Translations under genes and position numbers: made by a program
In this document: in pieces, positions 34,357-43,468 of the stretch
Layout: each line of letters starts with the position of its first letter
How positions within the stretch are numbered: the first letter of the stretch is position 1
Notes under the pieces: model-generated
Databases searched by the model: none
What the model was told of the DNA's origin: nothing
What the model saw: only the letters and a program-made list of their open reading frames with translations
From: a bacterium 210820-DFI.6.37
Lineage (GTDB): Bacteria; Bacillota; Clostridia; Peptostreptococcales; Anaerovoracaceae
Length of the DNA stretch: 64,000 nucleotides
Direction of reading: 5' to 3'
Assembly (NCBI GenBank): GCA_020558355.1
Contig: JAJCKG010000003.1
Span: 1 to 64,000, forward strand

Positions 34357-36312
34357 TTATTTTTCTTCTTCGTTATAAGCGTCGATGATCTTCTGCGCGA
34401 TCTGAGTCGGAACCTCTTCATAGCGTTCAAATTTCATGGAGAAGGTGCCTCTCGCCTGGGTCATCGCTCTCAGCGTAATCGCGTAGTCGAAAAGCTCTGC
34501 CTGCGGAGCTTCGGCCATCAGCTTCTGGCTTCCATCCTGCTGCGGTTCCATACCCAGGATCTTACCTCTTCTCTTATTCATATCGCCCATTACATCGCCC
34601 ATGTAATCATCCGGTACTAAGATATCCAGATGCATTACCGGTTCCAGAAGAACTGGTTTTGCCTCTTTGATTCCTTTCTTGAAGGCCAGGGAAGCCGCGA
34701 TCTTGAAGGCCATTTCGTTGGAGTCTACATCGTGGTAGGAGCCATCATACAAATCAGCCTTGATGTTTACTACCTTGCATCCCGCAAGAGGTCCCTTTTC
34801 CATGGATTCGATGAGACCCTTTTCAACTGCCGGAACATAGTTCTTCGGAATGGAGCCGCCAAAGAGGGACTCAGTAAATTCGAACTCTTCCTGCGAAGGC
34901 GCGAATTTGATATGTACATCTCCGTACTGGCCAGCGCCGCCGGACTGCTTTTTATGTTTTCCCTGAACATCGGAAGTTCCCTTGATGGTTTCTCTGTAAG
35001 CGATCTTCTGCGGAATGGTTTTTACTTCAACACCAAAGCGGTCCTTCAGCTTTGCCATAATGATATTCAGCTGCATTTCGCCCTGACCGCCCAGAAGCGT
35101 CTGGTGAGTTTCGTTATTTCTTTCAACAACGAAGGACGGGTCTTCTTCTCTCAGTCTGGTCAGGCCGGAGAATACCTTGTCTTCATCCTTCTTGTCCGCC
35201 GCTTCGATGGCCATGTACAGGGATGGAGTCGGGAAATCCAGCGGCAGATAACGGATGATATCGTTCTTATCGCAGAGAGTGTCTCCGGACAAGGTATGCT
35301 GCAGCTTCGCGACCGCTACAATATCGCCTGCTTCCGCGTAATTCAGCTCCTGCTGCTCTTTTCCTCTCAGGAAGAAAAGTTTTCCCAGCTTTTCGGTTTT
35401 TCCCGCTCTTTCATTTAATATTTCCATACCGGAAGTCAGTTTTCCGGTGACAACCTTCATAACAGAAATCTTTCCAACAAACGGGTCAACGATGGTCTTG
35501 AACACAAACGCGGATGGGGAAGAATCCACAACACACAGCTTTTCAACCGGTTCATTGTTGTCGTTGAAGCCCTGATAAGGTCCGTGCTGCAGCGGCGTTG
35601 GAACGTATGTAACCAGCAGGTCTAAAAGTCCTTCGATTCCATGTCCCAAAGAGAACGCGGAAGAGCATACCGGAACGATACCGCCTTCGGAAATTCCCTT
35701 TACCAGACCCTTTTTAATTTCTTCATCGCTGAAGTCATCTCCGTTAAAATACTTTTCCATCAGAGCGTCGTCTGTCATGGCGATGGCTTCCTTCAGGTCC
35801 TCATCGATCTCAGCGGACAGCGGCCAGCTGAACGGAATCAGAGTGTCTCCGAATTTAGCCTTCAGTTCATCAAACGTCCTGTAAAAGTCAAATTCATCTT
35901 TATCCCTTTTGTTTATAACAATAAATCTAGGCATCTTGTAACGTTCACAGGCTTTCCACGCATGCTCGGTTCCTACCTGAATACCCGCGCCAGCGTCCAC
36001 CAGGATCACTGCTGCTTCGGAAGCTCTCAGCGCCGCGTTTACTTCACCGATAAAGTCAAAATATCCCGGAGTATCGATAAAGTTGATTTTGCTGTTTTTC
36101 CATTCTACCGGAACGATGGAGGTATTGATAGAAAATCCCTTTTCAACTTCCATTTTATCATAGTCGGAAACTGTATTTCCGTCTTCAACCTTACCAAGTC
36201 TGTCGATTACACCTGTAGCCAGAAGTGCTGATTCCAGGAATGTGGTTTTACCGCATCCGCCATGTCCGACCAGTGCAACGTTTCTGATAGTTTCGCTTGT
36301 ATAGCCTTTCAT
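34357..36312 (-). CDS. Elongation factor G-like GTPase (EF-G paralogue)
   Basis: The product (651 residues from this start) has the five-domain EF-G plan: G1 GHGGCGKTTFLE, DTPGYFDFIGE, NKRDKDEFDFYR in place of NKMD, and C-terminal domains IV and V with GGSIPKNYVPAVEKGL. The altered effector and G4 regions and the shorter length mark the EF-G-like (FusA2/EF-G2) group rather than canonical FusA; its role in translation is unsettled. AGGAGGT before the ATG at 36312 supports that start over 36351. Confidence 0.88.
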   Translation of the reverse strand: MKGYTSETIRNVALVGHGGCGKTTFLESALLATGVIDRLGKVEDGNTVSDYDKMEVEKGFSINTSIVPVEWKNSKINFIDTPGYFDFIGEVNAALRASEAAVILVDAGAGIQVGTEHAWKACERYKMPRFIVINKRDKDEFDFYRTFDELKAKFGDTLIPFSWPLSAEIDEDLKEAIAMTDDALMEKYFNGDDFSDEEIKKGLVKGISEGGIVPVCSSAFSLGHGIEGLLDLLVTYVPTPLQHGPYQGFNDNNEPVEKLCVVDSSPSAFVFKTIVDPFVGKISVMKVVTGKLTSGMEILNERAGKTEKLGKLFFLRGKEQQELNYAEAGDIVAVAKLQHTLSGDTLCDKNDIIRYLPLDFPTPSLYMAIEAADKKDEDKVFSGLTRLREEDPSFVVERNNETHQTLLGGQGEMQLNIIMAKLKDRFGVEVKTIPQKIAYRETIKGTSDVQGKHKKQSGGAGQYGDVHIKFAPSQEEFEFTESLFGGSIPKNYVPAVEKGLIESMEKGPLAGCKVVNIKADLYDGSYHDVDSNEMAFKIAASLAFKKGIKEAKPVLLEPVMHLDILVPDDYMGDVMGDMNKRRGKILGMEPQQDGSQKLMAEAPQAELFDYAITLRAMTQARGTFSMKFERYEEVPTQIAQKIIDAYNEEEK

Positions 36313-36407
36313 TTTAAGACCTCCTAAATTTCTTTTTTCAGTAACGCTCATATTATAACATTGATAGGGTTTGTTCGCAATAACACGATGCTATATTTTC
36401 TGAATTT

Positions 36408-36470
36408 TACGCAAAAAGGAGCAAGGATACAGCCCCAGCGGAATAGTCCGCTGCTGCCGCACCCTTGCGG
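36408..36470 (-). terminator. Second hairpin-terminator in the orphan riboswitch transcript
   Basis: On the minus strand GCAAGG...CCTTGC encloses CAGCGG/CCGCTG, followed by TCCTTTTT. With the terminator at 36514-36543 it brackets a segment of about 45 bp free of ORFs. Confidence 0.7.
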
Positions 36471-36513
36471 ATGAAAAGGCAAAATATTCAGGTCCAGTCG
36501 CCTGTGAATGAAA

Positions 36514-36543
36514 AAAGCTTCCGTAATTGGAATACGGAAGCTG
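36514..36543 (-). terminator. Terminator directly after the cobalamin riboswitch
   Basis: AGCTTCCGTA and TACGGAAGCT pair, followed on the minus strand by TTTTTTC. It lies about 50 bp after the aptamer, where the expression platform of a transcriptional riboswitch is expected. Confidence 0.88.
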
Positions 36544-36589
36544 AGATTTTACAGTAGCATAAAAAGCTCCAATCTTCCTACCCAAAGAT

Positions 36590-36752
36590 CTTGTTGGTGA
36601 TACCTGCTGAGCAAAGTCTCCTGACTTACGGATCAACCTCAGAAGCGCCTTCTCGCTTTACAGCAATGGTCTTTGCTTCTTCGTCCCCGCTTACAGTAGG
36701 GGCAAGCCTGTGCCGGACTTTCACCGGCTTCCTTACACTCACGGTATAGGTT
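36590..36752 (-). ncRNA. Cobalamin riboswitch (orphan)
   Basis: On the minus strand it contains GGAAGCCGGTGAAAGTCCGGC, split here into GGAAGCCGGTGAAAGT and CCGGCACAG, then CCCCTACTGTAAGCGG and AAGTCAGGAGAC, the B12-box signatures. The next gene on that strand is the EF-G-like gene about 280 bp away beyond two terminators. No cobalamin transport, synthesis or B12-dependent gene is adjacent. Confidence 0.88.
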
Positions 36753-36860
36753 AATTCACTTATGGAATAAGTATAACTCAATTCCTGCTGTTTGTCTATG
36801 GTTTAAAAGCATAATTTTTTCGCAAAATATTGAAAAAATTACGCGGCGGCCCCTTTTCCT

Positions 36861-38759
36861 CTATTGGGCTTCTTGTTTGTCCTGCAAATAGGAAGACTGC
36901 CGCACCAGCTGTCTTAAAAGATCGGATCTGCTGGCGGTTCCAATCATTTTGCCATTATCCAAAACCGGCACTTTCTTGATCCGCTTATCAGACAGAACCT
37001 TAAACAGGCTTCTTATATCATCCGCAAGATCGATGGATACCACTTTTTTATTTGCCAGCTCCATGACGTTTACCTCGGCCAGCTCCGAAAGCCGCTGATC
37101 CAGAGCAGACGCGTTGTGCCACAGAGGATACATGGACGCGAAGTTAAAGGTGTCTGAGTCAGAATCCAGCATAAACCGAACGATATCGCCATCGGAAATA
37201 AAGCCCGCTACGCTTCCGTCATCGGCTACTACCGGAATACCCCCTGTTTTTTTATCTGTCATACAGCGCAGCGCGTCTAATATTGTCGCGTGAACGGAAA
37301 CGCAATACGCGTCCTTCTTCATTGCCGCCGCAATACCGGAATCTTCCAGCTTTCCGGACAGGGCCTTTTCTTTGTTTCCCGCCAGACTGATTTTGCGGAT
37401 CATGAGAGCCAATACAAAGCCTATAACAGCAAACGCCGCGGCCAAAAGAGCAGACGCGGTAAATCCGTCGCCGCCTGCCGCCGCTGACACGGAATACACT
37501 CCGGAAAACAGGGATGAGCCAATGCATCCGGCAATCTGAAAGCCGGTACTCATTACTGTTACTCCATGCGGATTCAGCTGCGGGCTGAGGCGGGAAAGGC
37601 CAAAGCTCTGTACCGGTCCGATAATAAGGGCGGAGCCGCAGATAACCGGAATATACAAAGCCGCCATGAGAACCAGCGATCCGGTTCCTTTTCCGAAAAT
37701 AAGCCCCAGGGAGAACAGGCACAGTAGCGCGAACCCAAGCGGCAGCAGCACTCCGGCCCCATGTCTGTCATAAATTTTCCCCGCGATAGGAGATACGACA
37801 CAGGATAACACAATAGCGGGAAACAGTGTCAATGACGCCTGAAGCGCGGATACGCCCAGTACATTCTGCATGAACAGCGGCATTACGATATTCATGGCAA
37901 AGATGATCACCAGCGAAAGCATATTTGCCACAACGCCCAGAGAAAAGGCTCTGACGGACAGCGGCTTCAGATTGATCAGCGGTTCTTCCAGCTTTTTCTG
38001 ACGATTGATGAAAACAATCAGAAGAATGGCTCCTATAACCGCCGAGGCGACAGCAATAATGACATTTCCGCCGAAAACGGTAGAGATACCGTATAAAATT
38101 CCGATCAAGGCAAGTCCGATCAGGATTACGGATAATGTGTCCAGCTTTGGATGGGTCAGCTCTGCCACATTGTGCAGCAGGAACAGCCCGCAAAGCAGGC
38201 AGATAAAGGACAGTCCCGCAAAGACCCATAGCAGAACATTCCAGTCAAAGAACGCCAGCAGTACGCCTGCCGCGATTACACTGGAAGACGGACCCAGGGT
38301 GGTCATTGCTCCCATAATTCCCATGTAGGTCCCCAGCTTGCGCTTTGGCGCCGCTTCCAGTGTTATATTCATCCCAATAGGGATCAGCATACCAGTACCC
38401 AGCGCCTGCACGATCCGGCCCGTCAGCAGAATGGGGAAGCTTGGCGCAAGGGCTCCAATAACACTTCCTACAACCAGCAGGCCTACTGTAGCTAAATATA
38501 GTGGCTTGGTTGGAATGCTGCGGTAAAGGAACGCGGAAACCGGCACCATTACTGCCGCTCCCAGCATATACGCCGCCGCGAGCCACTGTACCGTAGAAAC
38601 ATCTACTCCAAAATCGGCCATGATAGGCGCAAAAGCAACATTAAGAAAGGTTTCATTAAATGTGGCTAAAAACGCGGAAAAGGCCGCTACGAAAACGATG
38701 GTTTCCGGTTTTGATTTGGAGGCATTTGCCTCGATTTTCTGTTTTTTTGTCTCTGTCAT
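36861..38759 (-). CDS. MFS (DHA2-type, 14-TM) exporter fused to a tandem CBS-domain module
   Basis: Residues 1-480 form a drug:H+ antiporter-2-type carrier with about 14 helices; QWLAAAYMLGAAVMVPVSAF and GRIVQALGTGMLIPI are typical motifs. Residues 490-632 form two CBS domains (MKKDAYCVSVHATILDALRCM and VMELANKKVVSIDLADDIRSL, each listed only in part). CBS pairs usually bind adenine nucleotides or other ligands, so transport may be gated by cell energy or second messengers. The fusion is unusual for this carrier class. A structured leader with terminator precedes the gene. The substrate is unknown. Confidence 0.85.
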   Translation of the reverse strand: MTETKKQKIEANASKSKPETIVFVAAFSAFLATFNETFLNVAFAPIMADFGVDVSTVQWLAAAYMLGAAVMVPVSAFLYRSIPTKPLYLATVGLLVVGSVIGALAPSFPILLTGRIVQALGTGMLIPIGMNITLEAAPKRKLGTYMGIMGAMTTLGPSSSVIAAGVLLAFFDWNVLLWVFAGLSFICLLCGLFLLHNVAELTHPKLDTLSVILIGLALIGILYGISTVFGGNVIIAVASAVIGAILLIVFINRQKKLEEPLINLKPLSVRAFSLGVVANMLSLVIIFAMNIVMPLFMQNVLGVSALQASLTLFPAIVLSCVVSPIAGKIYDRHGAGVLLPLGFALLCLFSLGLIFGKGTGSLVLMAALYIPVICGSALIIGPVQSFGLSRLSPQLNPHGVTVMSTGFQIAGCIGSSLFSGVYSVSAAAGGDGFTASALLAAAFAVIGFVLALMIRKISLAGNKEKALSGKLEDSGIAAAMKKDAYCVSVHATILDALRCMTDKKTGGIPVVADDGSVAGFISDGDIVRFMLDSDSDTFNFASMYPLWHNASALDQRLSELAEVNVMELANKKVVSIDLADDIRSLFKVLSDKRIKKVPVLDNGKMIGTASRSDLLRQLVRQSSYLQDKQEAQ

Positions 38760-38795
38760 AAAACACCTTCCATATTAAGAAAACGATTTTTTCAC

Positions 38796-38890
38796 ACAAA
38801 AAAACACACGCAAGCTGATCTGGTTTTATGTGCCGTAGATCAGATTTACAGGCGTGCGCCCTACATGTGTCGTTTGCATTTTGTGTCTGA
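38796..38890 (-). ncRNA. Structured leader with terminator upstream of the MFS-CBS gene
   Basis: On the minus strand: ACAAAATGCAAACGACACATGTAGGGCG (given only as landmarks ACGACA and ATGTAGGGCG), then CTGATCT pairing with AGATCAG inside a larger stem, then GTTTTTTTG. A transcription terminator in the leader of an exporter gene suggests a ligand-responsive RNA. Guanidine-IV (mepA-type) RNA is one candidate given the small size and exporter context, but I cannot confirm its consensus from memory. Confidence 0.5.
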
Positions 38891-39029
38891 TTCAATTTGA
38901 TTCTTATTTTATTATATGGAAGCAAAAAAAGTCAAGAAAAACTTTCAAACAGCCATTGCGGTCTGAATCAGGAGGCGTTTTCCTGAAAGTCTGACGGGCA
39001 ATGGCTGCTTTACGAATTCCGTGTTTTAG

Positions 39030-39698
39030 CTAATTAAATGACGGTGGCTGCCCTCCGATACTTCCAAGAGGGCTGCCCTCCGGGGACGGCTCTGACATGC
39101 TGAAATACATCTTAGCCGCTTTTGTCGTTCCAAAATCCCGGTTGGATCCGGTGTCCTGCACCTTATTAAAGGCTTCCCGGAACATGGCGTTGTGCGCTTC
39201 TTCCCGATTCAGCAAAAAGTCGATGGTTTCCTTTACCTTTTTATCATCGATCTGCCGGTACAGATATTCATAAACCACCTTGGCCCTCTGCTCTGAAGCG
39301 ATATTGGAAAGAAGATCGGCGCAGAGATCCCCTGTGACTGTTACATAGTCTCCGGTCCAGGAATAGCCGGAAGCGTTGATCAGCCCCGGGTTCAGTCCGA
39401 GAAGCACATGGGACTGGATCTCTCCCGCCGGGACCGCTGCCGCGTCAACATCATGCCCGTTCAGAAGGCTGATGGTCTGCGCCACCATTTCCATATGACC
39501 CAGCTCTTCTGCCGCAATATCCAAAAACAGGTCTTTGATTTCCTGATCTTTAACGCGGAAGCTCTGAGACATATACTGCATGGCCGCTTTTAATTCGCCG
39601 TTTCCGCCGCCCAGCTGCTCCTGAAGAAGGACCGCGTATCCCGGATTGGGCCGCTCCACAGCAACTGGGTGAAATAATTGTTTTTCATGTTTGAACAT
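39030..39698 (-). CDS. Manganese catalase family protein (CotJC-like)
   Basis: The 222-residue ferritin-like protein carries the dimanganese ligands in AAEELGHMEMV and NREEAHNAMF, with a central glutamate in SEQRAKVVYEYL. The C-terminal tail SEPSPEGSPLGSIGGQPPSF is flexible and typical of Mn catalases and CotJC spore-coat proteins. It would disproportionate hydrogen peroxide in the cell or spore coat. An AAGGAAGG site precedes the ATG. The presence of Mn exporters and a Mn riboswitch 5 kb away hints at shared metal physiology. Confidence 0.92.
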   Translation of the reverse strand: MFKHEKQLFHPVAVERPNPGYAVLLQEQLGGGNGELKAAMQYMSQSFRVKDQEIKDLFLDIAAEELGHMEMVAQTISLLNGHDVDAAAVPAGEIQSHVLLGLNPGLINASGYSWTGDYVTVTGDLCADLLSNIASEQRAKVVYEYLYRQIDDKKVKETIDFLLNREEAHNAMFREAFNKVQDTGSNRDFGTTKAAKMYFSMSEPSPEGSPLGSIGGQPPSFN

Positions 39699-39926
39699 AA
39701 GATAACCTTCCTTTCTCAGTATTAGTGTTTCCGCATTTTAAAAGCATATTCAGGAAGGCAGGATTCCCTTTCCCCAAACAAGCGCGGAGAACAAAAATCC
39801 GCCAATCCACAAACTTAAATACAAAAATATGATATAATGTCCTCAATATCCTCCATCCGGTAAGCGTCGCCTTGCGCGGCAGAACCGCGATGAGGCAGAT
39901 TATCCGTATAACAGAGAGGAAAAACT

Positions 39927-41072
39927 ATGATTTACTTAGATTATGCCGCCACTTCCGGTCCAAAGCCTGAGGAAGTATACAGAGCTGTCGACCACGCGCT
40001 GCGGAACGCTTCCGGAAACCCGGGCCGCTCCGGTCACAGACTTTCTCTTGCTGCCGGAAAGCTGGTTATGGAAACCCGAGCCTTGTGCAGTCGCTTCTTT
40101 CACGCGGAAAGCGCTGATTCGATTTGTTTTTGCTCCAATGGGACGGATGCTCTGAATCTGGCGATTCATGGAGCGCTGCGGAGGGGTGATCATGTGATTA
40201 CATCTTCTCTGGAGCACAATTCTGTAGCAAGACCGCTGGAGCATCTGAAGCAATTCGGGGTGGAAGTGACCAAGCTGGACACCTGTATCGAAACGGGGGT
40301 AGATCCGCAGCAGGTCGCAGACGCTATCAAAAGCAACACTCGCCTTGTTATCATCAGCCATGTTTCCAATGTAACGGGGACAGTCAGCGATATTGAAGCG
40401 ATTGGAAAGGTCTGCCGGGAAAAAGGCGTGCTGTTTCTGGTAGACGCGGCTCAGTCCGCGGGCGCCAGAAAAATTGATGTACAGAAGATGCGCATTGATC
40501 TGCTTGCCTTTCCCGGGCACAAATGTCTTTACGGACCGCAGGGCACCGGCGGGCTCTATGTCAGACCGGGCATTTCCCTGAAAACGCTCAAGCAGGGCGG
40601 CACCGGAAGCAGATCGGAGCTTTTGCGTCAGCCGGAGGACCTTCCGGACAAGTATGAAAGCGGGACATTAAACGTACCCGGCATCGCGGGTCTCGGCGCC
40701 GGAATCCAATTCCTTCTTCAGGAAGGGCAGGAAAAAATAGAAGCCAGAGAGGCGGAACTGACCAATATGCTTATAGACGGGCTCCGCTCCATTGACGGGG
40801 TGCGCCTTTATGGCCCGAAAGGACCTGTAAGGGGACCTGTCGTATCTTTGACCATTGATGGATATGATCCGCAGGATATTTCCATTTATCTGGATCAGGT
40901 TTTCGATATCGCTGTAAGAAGCGGGCTTCATTGCGCGCCTGACGCGCACCGTACCATTGGTACTTTAGAAAAGGGCGGAACCGTCCGCATCAGTCCGGGC
41001 TATTTCACCACGGAAGAAGAAATCGCCATGTGCGTAGAAGGGATTGGCGCCATCAGCCGCGGAGAAGTATAA
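39927..41072 (+). CDS. Cysteine desulfurase-like class V aminotransferase
   Basis: The 381-residue PLP enzyme begins MIYLDYAATSGPKPEEV. It carries SSLEHNSVARPL, DAAQSAGARKIDV, the PLP lysine in PGHKCLYGPQGTGGLY and the sulfur-acceptor cysteine in SGLHCAPDAHRTIGT, which fits the group II (SufS/CsdA-like) family. It would move sulfur or selenium from cysteine or selenocysteine to an acceptor. A possible client is sulfuration of the molybdenum cofactor through XdhC, since no other desulfurase is in the window; that link is inference. A TATAAT box lies about 90 bp upstream. Confidence 0.85.
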   Translation: MIYLDYAATSGPKPEEVYRAVDHALRNASGNPGRSGHRLSLAAGKLVMETRALCSRFFHAESADSICFCSNGTDALNLAIHGALRRGDHVITSSLEHNSVARPLEHLKQFGVEVTKLDTCIETGVDPQQVADAIKSNTRLVIISHVSNVTGTVSDIEAIGKVCREKGVLFLVDAAQSAGARKIDVQKMRIDLLAFPGHKCLYGPQGTGGLYVRPGISLKTLKQGGTGSRSELLRQPEDLPDKYESGTLNVPGIAGLGAGIQFLLQEGQEKIEAREAELTNMLIDGLRSIDGVRLYGPKGPVRGPVVSLTIDGYDPQDISIYLDQVFDIAVRSGLHCAPDAHRTIGTLEKGGTVRISPGYFTTEEEIAMCVEGIGAISRGEV

Positions 41073-41084
41073 GGCGCCTTCACA

Positions 41085-41368
41085 GTCGCCAGTTTCACAG
41101 GTTTGATGCGGGAGCTGTCGCCATTGTGCCCAGTCCGGGGCCGGTGGCGACCAGGTCCCTTTCTTTTGCGGGCTGCGGGTCGCCAGTTTCACAGGTTTGG
41201 GGCGGAAGCTGTCGCCATTGTGCCCAGTCCGGGGCCGGTGGCGACCAGGTCCTTTTCTTTGCGGGCTGCGGGTCGCCAGTTTCACAGGTTTGGGGTGGAA
41301 GCTGTCGCCATTTTGCCCAATCCGGGGCCGGTGGCGACCAGGTTCCTTTTTTTGCGGGCCGCGGGGTG
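41085..41368 (+). repeat. 93-bp tandem repeat array C (heptamer family), 3 units
   Basis: GTCGCCA at 41085, 41179 and 41272 (periods 94 and 93). In each unit a second GTCGCCA follows at 32 bp and TGGCGACC at 60 bp, so the forward-to-reverse distance is again 28. The array starts 13 bp after the desulfurase stop codon and lies between convergent genes. Its TTTGCGGGCT segment before each forward heptamer is shared with array D. Confidence 0.95.
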
Positions 41369-41565
41369 CGCAGGACAATTTCCGCCATAATCAGCTTCTT
41401 TTTATACCTTCCCCATATTATAAACGGATTGTTAAATATCCCGCTGTTTCGGCGCTTTCATCCAAAGCGCGTACGCTGTGGAACGCGTTGTATTTTTGGG
41501 GTCAATTTCTCTTGCCATGTTTTTCTCCAATCTATCGTATCCCAGTACACGACAACACCAGGGCG

Positions 41566-41982
41566 TTATCTGCCCCGGTGCTTCGCTCGTTTTTTCTGTT
41601 GTTTCAGCTGGAACTTCCGCTCCGCCTCAGCCTTCTTTTCTTCCCGGCTTCTGGTTCCGCGTTCTAGCTTCTGCTGTTCATGCTGAAGCTTCAAAGCCTG
41701 CTGCGCTTTGGTGCCTATGCCCGCTTCCGCCATCTGCTTTCGGGCCTCACGCCGCATCCTCTTAGGGTTCTTCTTTGCTTCTTTCACAACTGCCTCAACA
41801 GCCGGACTGTATTGCAGCTCGTAGCCATGCTTTAAGATGAATTCATATACCCGCGCTTCGCTGGGTTCTGAACCAAAGATTACCTTGGAAGCGGATAATC
41901 GGTTTCCCTCATTTCGCTCAAATAATCCGGCCCAGTACATTCCATCGTAATAAACCGTAAGCTGCCCTTTTATTTTGTCCAT
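41566..41982 (-). CDS. yjdF: YjdF-family protein
   Basis: The 138-residue protein begins MDKIKGQLTVYYDGMYWAGL and contains FGSSEPSEARVYEF-like sequence (here VIFGSEPSEARVYEFILKHG), then a long basic coiled tail rich in Lys, Arg and Glu (KKAEAERKFQLKQQKKRAKH). YjdF is typically encoded behind the yjdF RNA, an azaaromatic-sensing riboswitch; its biochemical role is unknown. The GGAGGG site is eight bases before the ATG. A degenerate copy of its 3' half is present at 53160-53345. Confidence 0.9.
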   Translation of the reverse strand: MDKIKGQLTVYYDGMYWAGLFERNEGNRLSASKVIFGSEPSEARVYEFILKHGYELQYSPAVEAVVKEAKKNPKRMRREARKQMAEAGIGTKAQQALKLQHEQQKLERGTRSREEKKAEAERKFQLKQQKKRAKHRGR

Positions 41983-42007
41983 ATTCCCTCCTATGTGCTT
42001 CGAGGCA

Positions 42008-42114
42008 AAGAATGGACAACCCGGAGGGGCAGGTTACTTACCACGAACGGATTCGTGACGGCCGGGCTACCTACCGGCTCTGGCGCGGCATAACGCGCGT
42101 TGCGTTTTTATCTT
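42008..42114 (-). ncRNA. yjdF riboswitch (azaaromatic-responsive RNA)
   Basis: The 125-bp leader of yjdF contains, on the minus strand, CAGAGCCGGTAGGTAGCCCG, then GTCACGAATCCGTTCGTG and GTAAGTAACCTGCCCCTCCG, ending just before the ribosome site. Its position before yjdF and compact GC-rich pairing fit the yjdF RNA class. The class call depends mostly on the gene that follows. Confidence 0.72.
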
Positions 42115-42138
42115 TGCTAATGATTAAACTCATTTTCA

Positions 42139-43356
42139 TTATACCATTTCATTCCTGTATGTCCAATACATGAATCTTCTTCCTTCTTTAAATACCATAT
42201 CCGGGAGCTTTTTCATTACAGACATATCTTCATCCGGCTTGCCATCCATCACAACAAGATCCGCGTACTTTCCTGCCTTAATGGTCCCCAGCCGGTCATC
42301 AAGCCCGACAATTCGCGCGCTCTGAATCGTGGCTTGTTTTAGTATAACCTCATTGCTGAAATTGTAATTCGCTCTGGCAGTAAACTCAAGTCCCGGATAT
42401 TTCAGATGACTGGACATATCAAGATCGCTTCCGAATCCGGTCTGAACGCCTGCCTCAAGGCACATTCTCATGCTCTCAGCCATTGCCTCCGAAGCATCGT
42501 TCGCCTTAAGCTTAAACTCCTCAGGCTGCGGTCCGGACAGCTCGTTCGCAAGTATAAATGGAATAGCAAAGGTAGGAACGGTTACAGACCGGTTCCCATA
42601 CTCCGCTATCATGTCCACGCTGTCCCTATCCATGTAGGAAGCGTGTTCGATTGTATATACTCCGGCTCGGATCGCGGCTTTTATTCCCTCTGTTCCATGA
42701 CAGTGCGCCGCTACATAAAGACCCAGGCTTTCAGCGGCTTTTACCACAGCATCCAGTTCCTCCTGGGTAGTAACCATCTCACCGGGTACTCCTCCAAGAT
42801 TCAAAACCGCGCCAGTCACCATATACTTCACGAAATCGACGCCATGTGCTTTTTCTCTTCTGCATAATTCCAACGCTTTATCCGGAGAATCAAATTCCTC
42901 GTAAAGCGCGCCAAAGCATTCGTTGCCGACAGCAGTGGGAGATAAAATCTTACCGGATGTAATAACACGCGCGCCGGACAGAACCCCCTTTTCTATATAA
43001 TCGCGGACAGTTCCCGATGCGTAGTGGTTGCAGCCCGCGTCCCGTATCGTTGTATAACCCATTCTGAGATATTCTTTTGCAAAGCTGGCAGACTCCATGA
43101 GATAAATCTGCTCCGGACGTCTGATCAGATAATCCCAGTTCTGATTTGAGAACATAAGGTGGGCGTGAAGATCGAAAAATCCGGGAAGGACGGTTCTACC
43201 CTTCACGTCGATGATCTCTGTATCACCTGAAAACTCGTTTTCACCGCACGGATAAATGGCTGCTATTTTTTTACCGTCTATGAGAATATCCGCAAGTTCA
43301 TGCTTGTAACCCTCTGTCAGATATTTTACCAGGCGGCAATTTGTAAGTGCTATCAT
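42139..43356 (-). CDS. Amidohydrolase (Xaa-Pro dipeptidase/imidazolonepropionase-like)
   Basis: The 405-residue TIM-barrel metal hydrolase has the metal ligands DLHAHLMFS (HxH), a lysine in VDFVKYMVTGAV, histidines in AAHCHGTEG and TIEHASYMD, and the aspartate in TGFGSDLDMSSH. Typical substrates are cyclic amides, peptides and carbamates. It is divergent from the XRE regulator at 43469, and a dyad near that gene's promoter recurs before the MFS carrier. Its C-terminal codons are duplicated in the fragment near 53.34 kb. Confidence 0.88.
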   Translation of the reverse strand: MIALTNCRLVKYLTEGYKHELADILIDGKKIAAIYPCGENEFSGDTEIIDVKGRTVLPGFFDLHAHLMFSNQNWDYLIRRPEQIYLMESASFAKEYLRMGYTTIRDAGCNHYASGTVRDYIEKGVLSGARVITSGKILSPTAVGNECFGALYEEFDSPDKALELCRREKAHGVDFVKYMVTGAVLNLGGVPGEMVTTQEELDAVVKAAESLGLYVAAHCHGTEGIKAAIRAGVYTIEHASYMDRDSVDMIAEYGNRSVTVPTFAIPFILANELSGPQPEEFKLKANDASEAMAESMRMCLEAGVQTGFGSDLDMSSHLKYPGLEFTARANYNFSNEVILKQATIQSARIVGLDDRLGTIKAGKYADLVVMDGKPDEDMSVMKKLPDMVFKEGRRFMYWTYRNEMV

Positions 43357-43395
43357 AAGTATGCTCCTTTCATGTCACAAGTCCCAACATAAAAC

Positions 43396-43414
43396 TCCAC
43401 TTGAATTGGAATTT
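43396..43414. promoter_or_regulatory. Candidate operator of the island's XRE regulator (site 1)
   Basis: TCCACTTGAATTGGAATTT between the divergent amidohydrolase and XRE genes resembles TTCCACTTATAATGGAATT at 46029-46047. Both are imperfect dyads TCCA...TGGA with the same core spacing. Confidence 0.5.
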
Positions 43415-43468
43415 ATAACAGTATAAAATTAATTTACAGTAAAACAAATTTATGAATCGAGGTATACT

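Noticed and set aside
36391..36636. 81-codon frame after the cobalamin riboswitch
   Set aside because: It spans the riboswitch 3' end and both terminator hairpins and has no recognisable motif or ribosome site. A leader peptide cannot be fully excluded.
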